Shown in pieces: positions 55,991-64,000 of a stretch of DNA of 64,000 nucleotides. The DNA comes from Desulfuromonas sp. Lineage in GTDB: Bacteria > Desulfobacterota > Desulfuromonadia > Desulfuromonadales > BM501. The notes beneath the pieces are model-generated. The model made no database searches, was not told the DNA's origin, and saw only the letters and a program-made list of their open reading frames with translations. Within the stretch, counting starts at the first letter, position 1, and every line of letters starts with the position of its first letter. The translations under genes were made by a program, and so were the position numbers. The stretch covers positions 24,111 through 88,110 of the forward strand of contig NZ_PKUB01000041.1 of assembly GCF_002868845.1 (NCBI RefSeq). Reading direction: 5' to 3'.

Positions 55991-56547
55991 CAACCCTCCT
56001 CCACGGCCGGCCGGTAAGAGACCATCTTCAGTTCCATACTCAGAGAGTCCTTTCCGGACAGGGGCTTGACGCTGAAATTCTTGATCACCATCGGGCCGAG
56101 CTCCCGCTCCACCTCGTAAAGGCACTCGTAGAGACCGAAATATTCCCCCTCGACCTTGATGTGGAAGGGGAGTTCCTCTAACATCGGCACCCTTCGGTTC
56201 TTGCCCGGCTTGAGGCTCACCAGACGGATGCCGTGGCGGGCGGCGATCTGGTCCAGCCTGGCCACGGTGTGGGCGACCAGTTCGCTCACCGTCAGCGGCG
56301 GCCTCTCCCCCAGCAGGCGCACGTTGAGGCCCTGCACCTCGGCCGCCAGGGCCGCCAGCTCCCCTTCCAGCTCCGCGCCCGACTCGACCTTGGCCTCGAG
56401 CAGGGTACGCACCTTGTGCACCCGGGCATACTCGGCCAGCGGCTTCTTGAAGAGGTACAGCCAGGAGGCCAGAAGCAGCAGGACCACGATCGCGGCCAGA
56501 ACTCCGTAGACCGTGCGCTGAGGCACCTTTTCCAGAAGCGCCATCAT
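55990..56547 (-). CDS. pilO: PilO-like pilus assembly protein
   Basis: 185 residues. One N-terminal membrane helix (VYGVLAAIVVLLLLASWLYL), a coiled coil (about 40-80), and a ferredoxin-like periplasmic domain with the family segment LPFHIKVEGEYFGLYECL. It heterodimerises with PilN. The ATG at 56547 overlaps the pilN stop (ATGA). Confidence 0.88.
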   Translation of the reverse strand: MMALLEKVPQRTVYGVLAAIVVLLLLASWLYLFKKPLAEYARVHKVRTLLEAKVESGAELEGELAALAAEVQGLNVRLLGERPPLTVSELVAHTVARLDQIAARHGIRLVSLKPGKNRRVPMLEELPFHIKVEGEYFGLYECLYEVERELGPMVIKNFSVKPLSGKDSLSMELKMVSYRPAVEEG

Positions 56548-57194
56548 GACGGGACCTTCCCGCAGTCGATCTCCACGGTCAGTTCGTACTCGATGACCCC
56601 CCCGACCCGGTACTGGCGGGTCTTGGTGTTGAGCAGGTGAACATCGGCGATCTCGGGCTGGCCGAGAAGCCGTCGCACGAATTCGGCCAGGGCGGCGTGG
56701 CTGAGGGCCTGCCCCTTGATCTCCATCCGGGTGAGTTCCCGCCAAGGCTCTTCGGGGAATGCCCCCTCCCCCTTGGGGACGATCAGGAAGTAGCCGGCCT
56801 GCCCGCCCCTGGCGGCCTGCCCGGCCTCCCCCTCGCGCACGAACTTCCAGTCGCTGAACCAGACCGAGGGGTTGAGGGCCCGGTCGACGACCTCGAACAT
56901 CCGCTGGGCCGGCGGCCCGCCGCGCAGAGCCTCGAGCAGGGCGAGGCGTCCGCGAAGGTCCTCGCGACTGGCGCCCAGCTCCTCGAGGCGCCGCTTTTGC
57001 TCAAGGAGCTGAACCTCCCCGGTCTTGAGTTCGCCGACCCGGGCCTGTTCTGTGCGCAATACCTGGCCCAGCCCGACGCGGCCCAGGGCGACGGCCGCCA
57101 CCACGGCCGCCAGCAGGACTAGGTAGATGCGCAGCACCCGAAGCAGAGAGCGACGACGACGGTAATCGGCGGGGATCAGGTCGATGTCATGCAT
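56544..57194 (-). CDS. pilN: PilN-like pilus assembly protein
   Basis: 216 residues. The cytoplasmic tail MHDIDLIPADYRRRRSL carries the conserved N-terminal motif that binds PilM. Then comes a membrane helix (YLVLLAAVVAAVALGRVGLG), a coiled coil and a ferredoxin-like domain. It is an inner-membrane partner of PilO. It overlaps pilM by 8 bases. Confidence 0.9.
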   Translation of the reverse strand: MHDIDLIPADYRRRRSLLRVLRIYLVLLAAVVAAVALGRVGLGQVLRTEQARVGELKTGEVQLLEQKRRLEELGASREDLRGRLALLEALRGGPPAQRMFEVVDRALNPSVWFSDWKFVREGEAGQAARGGQAGYFLIVPKGEGAFPEEPWRELTRMEIKGQALSHAALAEFVRRLLGQPEIADVHLLNTKTRQYRVGGVIEYELTVEIDCGKVPS

Positions 57195-58302
57195 GGTCCG
57201 TCAAACCTCTCAGGCCAAGACCGGCCGCCAGGGCGATGCTGGCCGGGTCGTTGAGGGCCACCAGCATGGCGTGTTCGCTGCGCACCCGGAAATGCTCGAA
57301 GGGGCTCAGGATCGCCGTAGGAAGGCCCAGCTGCCGGGCGAGAAAAGAGTCGATGCCGGGACAGCGGGCCAAGCCGCCGATCAGGTGGACCGTGCTGAGG
57401 ATCAGCCCGTGCATCTCCGCCGAAGTGTAGAGCTGCACCTTGTTCACCTCGTCGACGAACTCGAGGAAAGCCGGCTTCAGGATGGCGGCGATCGATTCGA
57501 GGATCTCCTGCTCCTGCGCCTTGGCCCCGCCCCGGACAAAGCCGTAGCTGTAGAGAAGTTCGAGGGCCTGCCCGGGCTTCATGCCCAGTCCCCTGCCGAG
57601 GCGCGTCGACAGCTCCCGCTCCCCGAGGGAGATCTCCCGGTCGAGGATCAGGCGCTGCCCGGCAATCACCGTCAGGTAGCTGTGCTCCACGCCGAAGTTG
57701 ACCAGCAGCACCGTAGGGTGCTCCCCCTCCCGGTCGGCGGACATCACCAGCCGCTTCAGGGCCGCCGGGCCCAAGTCGAGGGCGCTCACCTCCAAGCCGG
57801 CGGCCGCCAGCAGGTCGAGATAGGCCACGACATCTTCCCTGCGGGCCACCGCCGCCAGGGCGGTGCGCTCCTGGGCGCCCTTCTCGGGCTGGCGGATCGG
57901 CAGGTAATCGATGACCAGCTCTTCGGCTCTGGCTCCGATGCGGCCGAGAACCCCCTGGACGATGGCCTCGGCCTCGTCGCCGCCCGGCGCCGTCCGGTAG
58001 CTGAGGTTGATCAGCCGGGTGCCCCGGCCGGGCAGTGCGGTGACGACCCGCCTCCCCTTGAAGGGCTGGCTGCCGAGAGCCTCCTTCAGCAGGGCCCGCA
58101 GCGCCTTGTGGGAAGAGAGCAGCTCCTCCCTGCCGCCCGGGTAGGGCACCGAGGCGAAGGCCCGGAGGTTCAGCCCCGAGCCGGCCTTCTCCATCTGCAC
58201 CAAGTGCATCTTCTCCAGGGCCAGGTCGAGCCCGATGGGCCCCAGCACCTGGGGCTCGCGGCGACGAAAGACCTCTTTCATCCGGGCGGGGACCGATATC
58301 AT
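57187..58302 (-). CDS. pilM: PilM-like actin-fold pilus assembly ATPase partner
   Basis: 371 residues, cytoplasmic, FtsA/actin-like fold. IGLDLALEKMHLVQME is the phosphate-1 strand near the N terminus, VLLVNFGVEHSYLTVIAG the second phosphate loop and LILSTVHLIGGLARCPG the adenosine loop. It binds the PilN tail and connects the alignment complex to the motor. The ATG overlaps the stop of the diguanylate cyclase gene by 4 bases. Confidence 0.9.
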   Translation of the reverse strand: MISVPARMKEVFRRREPQVLGPIGLDLALEKMHLVQMEKAGSGLNLRAFASVPYPGGREELLSSHKALRALLKEALGSQPFKGRRVVTALPGRGTRLINLSYRTAPGGDEAEAIVQGVLGRIGARAEELVIDYLPIRQPEKGAQERTALAAVARREDVVAYLDLLAAAGLEVSALDLGPAALKRLVMSADREGEHPTVLLVNFGVEHSYLTVIAGQRLILDREISLGERELSTRLGRGLGMKPGQALELLYSYGFVRGGAKAQEQEILESIAAILKPAFLEFVDEVNKVQLYTSAEMHGLILSTVHLIGGLARCPGIDSFLARQLGLPTAILSPFEHFRVRSEHAMLVALNDPASIALAAGLGLRGLTDHA

Positions 58303-59513
58303 GGCGACGCTCCCTCCCCCGGCGGGACCGCGAAGGCCCCGGCACCCGGGGCGTTGAGGGTCAGGTCGCCCTGCACCACCCAGTTGCCGCTATTCTTCTT
58401 GGCCGCGTACAGGGCCTTGTCGGCGTTGCGGAAGACGACCTTGAGGGAGAACTGGGCCTCCGGCGGGACCCGCACCATACCGAAACTGAGGTTTACCGCC
58501 CGGTGCTCCTCCCAGCCGTTGGCGGCCAGCGATCCCTTGACCGCCTCGATCCCCTTCTGGATGAGGTCGTTGGGGTCACCGCTCACGACGAGGGTGAACT
58601 CGTCGCCCCCCACCCGCACCAGCATCTCATCGGGGCCGAGGGGAGCGGAGAATGCGTCGGCCACCCACTGCAGGACCATGTCGCCGTAGTCGTGGCCGTA
58701 GGTGTCGTTGATCAGCTTGAACTTGTCGATGTCGAAGAGGATGAAATAGAAGGGCTTGCCCTCCAGGCGGTACTGGGCGGCCTGATCGAGGTAATGTTCC
58801 TGGAGGTAGCGGCGGTTCCAGACCCCGGTGAGGGGATCCCGGTAGGAGAGGTTGCGGGTCTTTTCGTGGGCCACCTCCAGCTCGAAGAGGCTCTTGATTC
58901 CGTCCTTGCGCACCAGAGCGTTGCGGCCGACCAGGGTCAGCACGATCAGCCCCGAACCGACCATGAAGAACTGCAGCAGCAGCAGGTCTCCGGTTTCGAA
59001 GCGGTGGCGCCCGAACCAGGTGGAGAGGGTGAACACGGAATAGATGAGGGACAGGCTGATGATCGCCTCGCGCATCCCCCAGGGGATGAGGGGAACGGTG
59101 GCGAAGAGGAGAACCACGCCGGTCAGCAGGGGCGAGCCGACGGCGCTGACCTTGTGGGCCTGCAGGACCAGGGCGGTGCTGCACAGCACCAGCAGGGTCA
59201 TGCCGAGCAGCTGCAGGGCCTGCAGGTCGCGGATGGTGCGCGCGGCGAAGAAGACGTGGGTGGCCAGCACCGCCAGCACCAGGTAGGTGTAAAGGTAGGT
59301 CCCGCCGAAGCCGAGCAAAGCGAAGAGGACCGAGGCGGCGGCCAGCAGCAGCAGGAAGATCACGCTGAGGGTTCGCAGCCCGCTGCGCAGTTCGCCCTCC
59401 AGCAGACCGACGGCGTAGGCCTCCAGCTCGGGTTTGCCGAAGCGGGTGATGCGCCAGAAACCGGTCGTCTCGCCGGTGGCTTTTTCGGGCTGCCGGGATG
59501 GCTTGCTTCTCAT
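58299..59513 (-). CDS. Membrane diguanylate cyclase within the pilus operon
   Basis: 404 residues. About six membrane helices (residues 50-220) form a compact sensor. Next is a short linker, then a GGDEF domain (about 230-385) with DPLTGVWNRRYLQ, DIDKFKLINDTYGHDYGD and an intact RVGGDEFTLVVSG. A cyclase making c-di-GMP is therefore expected. No RxxD inhibitory site is evident five residues before the GGDEF. It is transcribed between the pilin-like genes and pilM, overlapping pilM by 4 bases, so its output may act on this pilus. Confidence 0.9.
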   Translation of the reverse strand: MRSKPSRQPEKATGETTGFWRITRFGKPELEAYAVGLLEGELRSGLRTLSVIFLLLLAAASVLFALLGFGGTYLYTYLVLAVLATHVFFAARTIRDLQALQLLGMTLLVLCSTALVLQAHKVSAVGSPLLTGVVLLFATVPLIPWGMREAIISLSLIYSVFTLSTWFGRHRFETGDLLLLQFFMVGSGLIVLTLVGRNALVRKDGIKSLFELEVAHEKTRNLSYRDPLTGVWNRRYLQEHYLDQAAQYRLEGKPFYFILFDIDKFKLINDTYGHDYGDMVLQWVADAFSAPLGPDEMLVRVGGDEFTLVVSGDPNDLIQKGIEAVKGSLAANGWEEHRAVNLSFGMVRVPPEAQFSLKVVFRNADKALYAAKKNSGNWVVQGDLTLNAPGAGAFAVPPGEGASP

Positions 59514-59531
59514 GGCTCTTTCCGTTCCGTG

Positions 59532-62138
59532 TCAGGGTTGGGTGAATTCGAGCACCAGCTGGGGGCGCCAGTCGAGGGTGGCGTTTTCGCGGCTGGCGAA
59601 CATCACGGTGTTGTTCTTGTCATTGCCCTCGAACTTCAGGAGCAATCCGTGGTTGGGGTTGACCTCGTCGCGCCACTCGTGAATCAGCCCCACCGGCAGG
59701 GCCCACTCCACCCAGCCCGGGGAGATCGGGACGACGGCCTGGGTGAGCTGGGCCGGGTCGAATTGGCCGGCGAAGCTGGTGAAGGTGACGGTCAGTTCTT
59801 CCCAGATGCCGGTAGCCCGGTAGGCGCCGACCGCCAGGCTCGGCAGGCTGGCCGCAGCCCCCTCCACGTAGAGGCGCAGCCGGGCTGAAGTGACGGTCGC
59901 ATCGGCCGGCAGGCCCGTGATGTCGAACCGGAGCAGGCTCTGCTGGACCTTGCCGTCTTTGCCGACCTGGAGCTGAGTGTCGCTGCCGAAATTGGTGTTC
60001 TTGAACGATTCATAGAGGCCGGCGTCGGCGACCGGACCGAGGGTCGCGGGGCTCTCCAGGACAACGGCTCCCCCCCCGAGGTCGGTCTCGTCGATCTGCA
60101 CGTTGTCGATGTAGAAGGCGTCGGAAGACCCAGCGAGGCCGGAAGCCCTGAACTGGATCGTCGTCGTGGGAGAGATGAAGGCGCTGATGTCGAAGCTGGC
60201 CGTCTGGTACTCGGCGTCCGTCCCCGGCCCGGCGATCGGCCCCAGAAAGCCGATCACCGCCGGCACGCCCCAGACCATGACGTAGAGGGCGTCGTCGCTG
60301 CTCCCCAGGCTCTCCCGCCGGTAGTCGAAGCTCAGGGTGGCACTGCTGAGTCCGCTCAGGTCCGCCTGGCGCGCGATCTGCTTGGTCGCATCCGAGAGGA
60401 AGAGACGGGGCTCGGCAAGGTCCTCCTTGAGCTTGATCCCCCCAAGGCAGGAGTCCGTCCCCTCCCCGACCTCGCTCCAGGGCCAGGGACTCCAGTCGAG
60501 AGTCCCGTCGCTGCCGGCGTAGTCGACGGCCGGGTCGCAGATCATGCTGTTGAACTCGTCACGGTAGATCTTGGGGGGCGGCGGGGCGGAACAGTCTGTT
60601 CCGCAGGGGCAGCTGTAGGTGATGGCCAGCTTGGGGCGGGCGGTGTCGACCACCCCGTCGCTGCTGGTGAATTTGGCCGAATCGATCTCGGAACTGGCGG
60701 TGAGAAGCAGCCCATTGTTGTTCTCACTGCCGCTGACCCAGGCTTCCACGAGGGGGGTGACGTCCCACTGGCGTGGCCCCAGCGCGGCAATATCAATCCC
60801 TGTCGTGGCGACCGGGGTCGGGTCATAGTCCCCCCCCGGAGAGGTCCAGAAGGCGGCGGTAGAATAGATACTCCAGGTGGCCTGACTCTCGGACCAGGAG
60901 CGGGTGAGACGGTGGACGGAGACCGTCCCCGTATTAGTAGAGGAGATACCTTCCAGATTCAGCTCCAGGATCGCCGAGTCGATCGTCGCCCCGGCGGGGA
61001 TACCGGAGAGGTCGAAGCGGAGCAGGCCATGGTGCATCCGGTTGAACTTGCCGCTGACGTAGACCCGGTCTCCCGTGCCGAAGTTGATCGACGGCTGGCC
61101 GTCGAAAAGGTAGGTGTCCTGCCCGGCGATGGGGCCCGGCTGCAGGATCATCGCGCTGCCGGGATCGCCCCCGCAGGGGCAGGCGTAGATGATCTCGAGG
61201 CGCGGCCGCAGGGCCTCGCTGGGGCTTTCGTCACTGGCGAAGAAGGCGTCGCGCACCTGGTTGTTGCCGATGATCACGAGGCCATGGTTGGGGTAGGTTC
61301 CATCCCGCCAGCCCTCCATCAGGGGGGTGACGTCCCAGGTGTGCCATCCCGAGAGGGCGGCGTTGACCGCGGCGGTGGCGACCGGGTTGGCGCTGTCGTA
61401 GTTGGCCGGCCAGGACCAGGGTGTGGCCCCGTCGGATGTGGTGTGGGTAGCGCCGTCGTCGCTGCGGGTGCCGTCCCCGGTCCCCTCGGTCCAGGGTTCC
61501 AGCAGCCGGTAGGCGGTGAACTTGGCGTTGCTGTTGCCGCCGAAGGACTCCATGTAGAGCTGAAGCTGGGCGGAAAGGAGCTGGGGGCCGTCGGGGACCG
61601 CCGCCGGGTCGATCTGGAGCAGGGCGTAGTAGTCGTGGGCGCCGCCGCTGTCGATGCCGAACTGGGCGGCGACGCCGTAATTGGTCGTCTTGGCCTGGGC
61701 GTTGACGTAGGTGTCCATTCCCGCCTCGCCGAGGGGCAGGGTCTCGGTGATCGGGCCGGAAAAGACCTCGACCTCGCTGCGGACCAGGGTGCGCGAGGTG
61801 CCGTCGTCGAGGGTGCCGGTGGCGGAAATGCTCACCGGAGAGCCGTGGTCGGGTGTCACCGAGGCCGAGTAACTGTGGGCGCCGCCGGCGGTGTCGAAGG
61901 AGACGTCGGCCAGGGCGGGATAACCGGTGCAGCCGCTGTTCTGGGTCAGCCAGTCGACGTGGGCCAGGCCCGCCTCGGCCACGTAGCGCACCTCGGCCGC
62001 CTGCCCGCCGCCGGCGCTCAACTGCAGGGCCACCCCCCCCTCGCGGCCGAGGAGAAAGACGCTGGCGCCGATCAGGGCGATGGCCAGGGCCACCGGCATC
62101 AGGATGTACCCCTCCTGGGTCATGCCGCACCAGTTCAC
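59532..62138 (-). CDS. Giant pilus-associated DNRLRE-domain protein with pilin/PilX-like N terminus
   Basis: 868 residues. The N terminus (EGYILMPVALAIALIGASVF) is a PilX/minor-pilin-like hydrophobic helix after a short leader, and CGM-TQEG marks the possible prepilin cut. Three DNRLRE-type beta domains follow: about 140-315, 335-505 and 705-868, each with a WDVTPLMEGW- or WDVTPLVEAW-like core and RPRLEIIYACPC- or RPKLAITYSCPC-like ends. A beta-sandwich region lies at about 535-700. It overlaps the PilW-like gene. It probably displays the domains on the pilus, perhaps as a tip adhesin. Confidence 0.85.
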   Translation of the reverse strand: MNWCGMTQEGYILMPVALAIALIGASVFLLGREGGVALQLSAGGGQAAEVRYVAEAGLAHVDWLTQNSGCTGYPALADVSFDTAGGAHSYSASVTPDHGSPVSISATGTLDDGTSRTLVRSEVEVFSGPITETLPLGEAGMDTYVNAQAKTTNYGVAAQFGIDSGGAHDYYALLQIDPAAVPDGPQLLSAQLQLYMESFGGNSNAKFTAYRLLEPWTEGTGDGTRSDDGATHTTSDGATPWSWPANYDSANPVATAAVNAALSGWHTWDVTPLMEGWRDGTYPNHGLVIIGNNQVRDAFFASDESPSEALRPRLEIIYACPCGGDPGSAMILQPGPIAGQDTYLFDGQPSINFGTGDRVYVSGKFNRMHHGLLRFDLSGIPAGATIDSAILELNLEGISSTNTGTVSVHRLTRSWSESQATWSIYSTAAFWTSPGGDYDPTPVATTGIDIAALGPRQWDVTPLVEAWVSGSENNNGLLLTASSEIDSAKFTSSDGVVDTARPKLAITYSCPCGTDCSAPPPPKIYRDEFNSMICDPAVDYAGSDGTLDWSPWPWSEVGEGTDSCLGGIKLKEDLAEPRLFLSDATKQIARQADLSGLSSATLSFDYRRESLGSSDDALYVMVWGVPAVIGFLGPIAGPGTDAEYQTASFDISAFISPTTTIQFRASGLAGSSDAFYIDNVQIDETDLGGGAVVLESPATLGPVADAGLYESFKNTNFGSDTQLQVGKDGKVQQSLLRFDITGLPADATVTSARLRLYVEGAAASLPSLAVGAYRATGIWEELTVTFTSFAGQFDPAQLTQAVVPISPGWVEWALPVGLIHEWRDEVNPNHGLLLKFEGNDKNNTVMFASRENATLDWRPQLVLEFTQP

Positions 62139-63040
62139 AGTCCGCCTCCCACGCGCACCCGGGTCTGCAGGTCCACCGACTCCCCGCCGGGACTGGTCAG
62201 GGTCAGGGCCAGGTCGACGAGGACCGCCCGCCCCGAGCCGTTGGCGATCCGCTCCACCTGGAACAGGCTGACGTTCTCCGCCAGGGGGTTTTCGAGATAA
62301 TCCCGTCCGTCCACCAATCCGTCTCCGTTCTCGTCCCAGGGCACCGGCATGCGCTCCACCAGGACCGCGCCGGACAGGAAAAAGACGACCGGGTCGAGCC
62401 AGTCCTCGTCCAGTTCCTCGTCCTCGTCGTCGTTCCCGGTCCAGTTGCCGGTCCCTTCGTCGATCGTTCCGTCGCCGTCGTCGTCCACCCCGGCGACGCC
62501 GGCCTCGGCGTCGCCGTTGAGATCGCCCCAGGAGTCCTCCCCGACCAGGCCGTCGCCGTCGTCGTCAGTGCCGTTGTCGGGGTCCTCGCTGAAGACGCCG
62601 TCCTCGTCATCGTCGCCGGTGTTCGTCCCCTCGTCGATCTCCCCGTCGCCGTCGTCGTCGATGCCGACGATGCCAGGGGCCAGGTCGTTGGTCAGGTCGT
62701 AGGAGGGGTCCTCGTCGAAGAGCCCGTCCCCGTCGTTGTCGGCATCGGCGACCCCGTCCCCGTCGAGATCGGCGCCTTCGTCGAGGGCCACCGCCAGCAC
62801 GTCCCGCACCGGAACCGTGGGCAGGGGGAGCAGCAGGCGCCGGGTGCCGCGCAGCGCCGCGGTCATCCTCTCGAGGGCGAAGCCGGCCTGGCGCCCCAGC
62901 TCGACCCTCTCCCGGGCCGCCTCCCGGCCGCCCAGGGCGCCGCCCACCAACCCCGCCAGAGCGGCCATCAGGAGCGCCCCCATGACCACCGCCACGAGCA
63001 ACTCGACGAGGGTAAATCCACTCTCTCTCCGCTTTGCCAT
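62135..63040 (-). CDS. PilW-like minor pilin with Asp-rich calcium-type loops
   Basis: 301 residues. Prepilin motif GFTLVELLVAVVMGALLMAA with glutamate at +5. After a short stem, residues about 95-215 form an acidic array of DxDxDG-type loops: DLDGDGVADADNDGDG, GIDDDGDGEIDEG, GTDDDGDGLVGED and GVDDDGDGTIDEG, about ten in all. The usual PilW beta domain then resumes (LDPVVFFLSGAVLVERM). It overlaps the DNRLRE gene by 4 bases. The loops are predicted to bind calcium. Confidence 0.88.
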   Translation of the reverse strand: MAKRRESGFTLVELLVAVVMGALLMAALAGLVGGALGGREAARERVELGRQAGFALERMTAALRGTRRLLLPLPTVPVRDVLAVALDEGADLDGDGVADADNDGDGLFDEDPSYDLTNDLAPGIVGIDDDGDGEIDEGTNTGDDDEDGVFSEDPDNGTDDDGDGLVGEDSWGDLNGDAEAGVAGVDDDGDGTIDEGTGNWTGNDDEDEELDEDWLDPVVFFLSGAVLVERMPVPWDENGDGLVDGRDYLENPLAENVSLFQVERIANGSGRAVLVDLALTLTSPGGESVDLQTRVRVGGGL

Positions 63041-63058
63041 CGGGCCTTCCCTTCGGGC

Positions 63059-63538
63059 TCAGTGGCCGCTGGTGAGGGTCTCCAGGCTCTGGCCGCTATC
63101 CTCGATGGCCACCTGCACCCAGATCACCCCCTCGTCCCCTCCGGTGAAAGGGTCGGCGTCGCCGTCGGCGTCGTCAGCGTCGTAGGGGGCGAGGTAGACG
63201 AGGCGCCGCTCGGCGACGGTGACGTCGTCCGAATAGGAGGAGGCGGTCTCCGCCCCGCCCGCGGCGGCCGCCGCATGCTCCAGGGCGGAGAAGGGCTCGG
63301 CCAGCACCTCCTCCAGCTTGGCCTCCAGGCGGTGCCGGCCGACCGCGTGGGCCTCGCCGGCATAGGCTCCGGAGACCGCCTCCTGCAGGGCTTCGCCGAT
63401 CGGCACCAGGGCGACGGCGACCAGGACCGTGGCCACGAGGACCTCCACGTAGGAAAAACCGGCGCAGGATGTGGCGGCCAAGCCCCTCCAACGGGGCGTT
63501 GTCCCTGTGCCGGTGGTCCCTCCCGGTTGCCGTTTCAT
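63059..63538 (-). CDS. PilV-like minor pilin
   Basis: 159 residues. After a 27-residue leader the prepilin motif is GFSYVEVLVATVLVAVALVP (Glu at +5). The C-terminal domain is short and acidic (DADDADGDADPFTGGDEG). It overlaps the upstream FimT-like gene by 4 bases. A pilus-initiating minor pilin. Confidence 0.85.
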   Translation of the reverse strand: MKRQPGGTTGTGTTPRWRGLAATSCAGFSYVEVLVATVLVAVALVPIGEALQEAVSGAYAGEAHAVGRHRLEAKLEEVLAEPFSALEHAAAAAGGAETASSYSDDVTVAERRLVYLAPYDADDADGDADPFTGGDEGVIWVQVAIEDSGQSLETLTSGH

Positions 63539-64000
63539 AGCGCCGTCACCCGTCCGGTGACCGGGTTCACCTGGAGCAGGACCTCGTCCCCCGCCCCGCT
63601 CACCCGGATAATGGCCGACTCCAGCCGGCGCAAAGCGCCCGCATCGTAAAGACGGGGGGTCCCCCGCGCGTCAAAATGAAGAAACGCCTGGCCCGGCTCA
63701 AGACCGGCGTAGCGAATAGCGACGCTCTCGAGCCGGGCCCCGGCGAGGGGCCCGGCCGCCTGGAACTGCAGGTCATAGAGCTTCTTGTCGAGGGGATGGC
63801 GCACCACATACTCCCGGTCGGGGGGATCGACGGAGAAGTCGAGGCGGTAGAGCCGCACCTGCTGGGCCGCGGCGCTGGCTTCCACCCCGTGCGGTCTGCC
63901 GGTGCGCAGGGCCTCGGCCCGGGCGAAACGCAGGGCGTCGGCCACCTCCCCGGCGGCCAGGGCCGCCTGGACGTCGCCCTGGTAGCTGCTGACCGCGGGA
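63535..64000 (-). CDS. FimT/GspH-like minor pilin, N terminus outside the window
   Basis: A partial gene. 154 residues are visible, open to the window edge. ADALRFARAEALRTGRPHGV is the characteristic helix after the pilin stem in FimT/GspH proteins, followed by a beta-rich globular part ending LQVNPVTGRVTAL. The prepilin peptide must lie beyond 64000. First visible gene of the pilus operon. Confidence 0.85.
   Translation of the reverse strand, partial: PAVSSYQGDVQAALAAGEVADALRFARAEALRTGRPHGVEASAAAQQVRLYRLDFSVDPPDREYVVRHPLDKKLYDLQFQAAGPLAGARLESVAIRYAGLEPGQAFLHFDARGTPRLYDAGALRRLESAIIRVSGAGDEVLLQVNPVTGRVTAL

Overview
The window is high-GC, densely coded bacterial DNA. The gene set suggests a member of the Desulfuromonadia (the Geobacter/Desulfuromonas relatives): a split methylmalonyl-CoA mutase with epimerase and a biotin-dependent acyl-CoA carboxylase, futalosine-route menaquinone genes, a lexA-imuB-dnaE2 mutagenesis cassette, a trehalose operon and a type IV pilus assembly operon. 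The taxonomic call is inference from gene content; there is no rRNA to confirm it.

Layout: 1-5.8 kb holds a HAD phosphatase/mutase, a lipoprotein, an M3 oligopeptidase, a polyferredoxin membrane protein and a GAF protein. 5.9-10.8 kb is the SOS cassette lexA-imuB-dnaE2, with a direct-repeat operator inside the lexA promoter. 11-15.6 kb carries exported proteins (VCBS-repeat protein, porin, small CxxC lipoprotein, TlpA-like thioredoxin). 15.8-24.9 kb is the propionyl/methylmalonyl-CoA module: epimerase, mutase large subunit, an XRE-cupin regulator, the biotin carboxylase/carrier subunit and the carboxyltransferase. The carboxyltransferase is interrupted by an in-frame TAG. The regulator gene and the carboxylase genes share an almost superimposable promoter/operator. 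25-30.9 kb has mqnB-mqnD, serA and a secreted zinc phospholipase/nuclease-like protein.

31-37.3 kb is an accessory stretch. A very large surface protein (plant-type leucine-rich repeats, Fn3, PKD-like domains) lies between two 67-69 bp direct repeats. One repeat is the end of a decayed IS91-family transposase, and the other abuts a truncated SelW-like relic. Next come an AT-rich sulfotransferase gene and an IS30-type relic. 37.4-43.5 kb has DAHP synthase, preceded by an aromatic-residue leader peptide and terminator hairpins (apparent attenuation), then the operon DUF5752-treT-otsB-otsA. 43.5-53.7 kb has tRNA-Phe, phosphofructokinase, an exported helical protein, a PstS-like binding protein with a receptor-type GGDEF/EAL protein (also interrupted by an in-frame TAG), an OprP-like porin, and a phosphoglycerate-mutase-like plus nucleotidyltransferase gene pair.

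53.8-64 kb is one tightly overlapping minus-strand operon for a type IV pilus-like machine. In transcription order it has a FimT-like pilin (cut by the window edge), a PilV-like pilin, a PilW-like pilin with many Asp-rich calcium-type loops, a large DNRLRE-domain protein with a pilin-like N terminus, a membrane diguanylate cyclase, then pilM-pilN-pilO-pilP and the secretin. The strongest candidates for follow-up are the DAHP synthase attenuator, the shared XRE-cupin promoter, the lexA direct-repeat operator, the two in-frame TAG codons, the IS91-flanked surface protein and the calcium-loop/DNRLRE pilus proteins.
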